From the NCBI GenBank assembly GCA_964417785.1, contig CAYQJO010000121.1, positions 1 to 12,480 of the forward strand: DNA of 12,480 nt, read 5' to 3'. Position numbers and translations under genes: made by a program. Shown piece by piece: positions 12,473 to 12,480 of this stretch. Source of the stretch: DAOTUL01 sp034437435 (GTDB lineage Bacteria > Chloroflexota > Anaerolineae > Aggregatilineales > Phototrophicaceae). Under the pieces are notes generated by a model. It was not told where the DNA came from. It ran no database searches and saw nothing but the letters and a program-made list of their open reading frames with translations. Positions within the stretch are counted from its first letter, which is position 1; each line of letters starts with the position of its first letter.

Positions 12473-12480
12473 GAATTCGT

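Noticed and set aside
1..12480. CRISPR array, tRNA or rRNA genes, riboswitches
   Set aside because: No spaced repeats, no cloverleaf or rRNA-like stretch, and intergenic regions are all under about 110 bases and hold only promoter- or terminator-like signals.

Overview
The window looks like a scaffolded (two 100-N gaps), moderately GC-rich bacterial chromosome segment, most plausibly from a Chloroflexota (Anaerolineae-like) genome. This rests on a family-level impression of the HisG/HisZ pair, the UDP-sulfoquinovose synthase, the membrane-anchored protein with a Thr/Pro-rich linker and a 'PTPTPLG' tail, and the YugP-type peptidase. No rRNA or tRNA is present to prove it.

Layout. (1) 2-859: the 3' part of an iscB gene, an RNA-guided nuclease of IS200/IS605-type elements. 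It holds RuvC-II, HNH, RuvC-III and the C-terminal domain, followed by hairpins typical of the element's right end. The N-terminal part, and any omega RNA, lie left of the window. (2) 888-4787, plus strand: a very tight four-gene operon consisting of sqdB (UDP-sulfoquinovose synthase), a divergent hisD-family dehydrogenase, an APH/choline-kinase-fold phosphotransferase interrupted by a gap, and a 98-residue protein of unknown function. The operon starts only 28 bases after the iscB stop, so the IscB element sits directly on its leader. (3) 7089-4757, minus strand: hisZ-hisG, starting histidine biosynthesis, overlapping by ATGA and convergent with region 2. (4) 7148-7540, plus: a small protein with a STAS/SpoIIAA-like look, divergent from hisZ. 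(5) 9496-7503, minus: a two-TM potassium channel with two cytoplasmic RCK (TrkA-N/TrkA-C) units. A second gap hides part of it and its placeholder length breaks the reading frame. (6) 9573-11194, plus: purine nucleoside phosphorylase coupled to a membrane-anchored surface protein. (7) 11282-11974, plus: a YugP-type membrane zinc peptidase, closed by an intrinsic terminator. (8) 12381-12016, minus: a stand-alone CheY-like receiver protein.

How the genes fit together. hisZG and the hisD-like gene suggest a histidine locus split over two convergent operons. However, the HisD homologue lacks two of the four canonical metal ligands by homology (Gln to Glu, Asp to Asn) and a substrate-site His. It is co-translated with a sulfosugar-nucleotide synthase and a small-molecule kinase. 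It may therefore be a repurposed alcohol dehydrogenase in a sulfonate or sulfosugar pathway. That cluster is the best candidate for an undescribed system here. The second oddity is a long-form HisG with its own C-terminal regulatory domain paired with HisZ, a partner normally needed only by short-form HisG.
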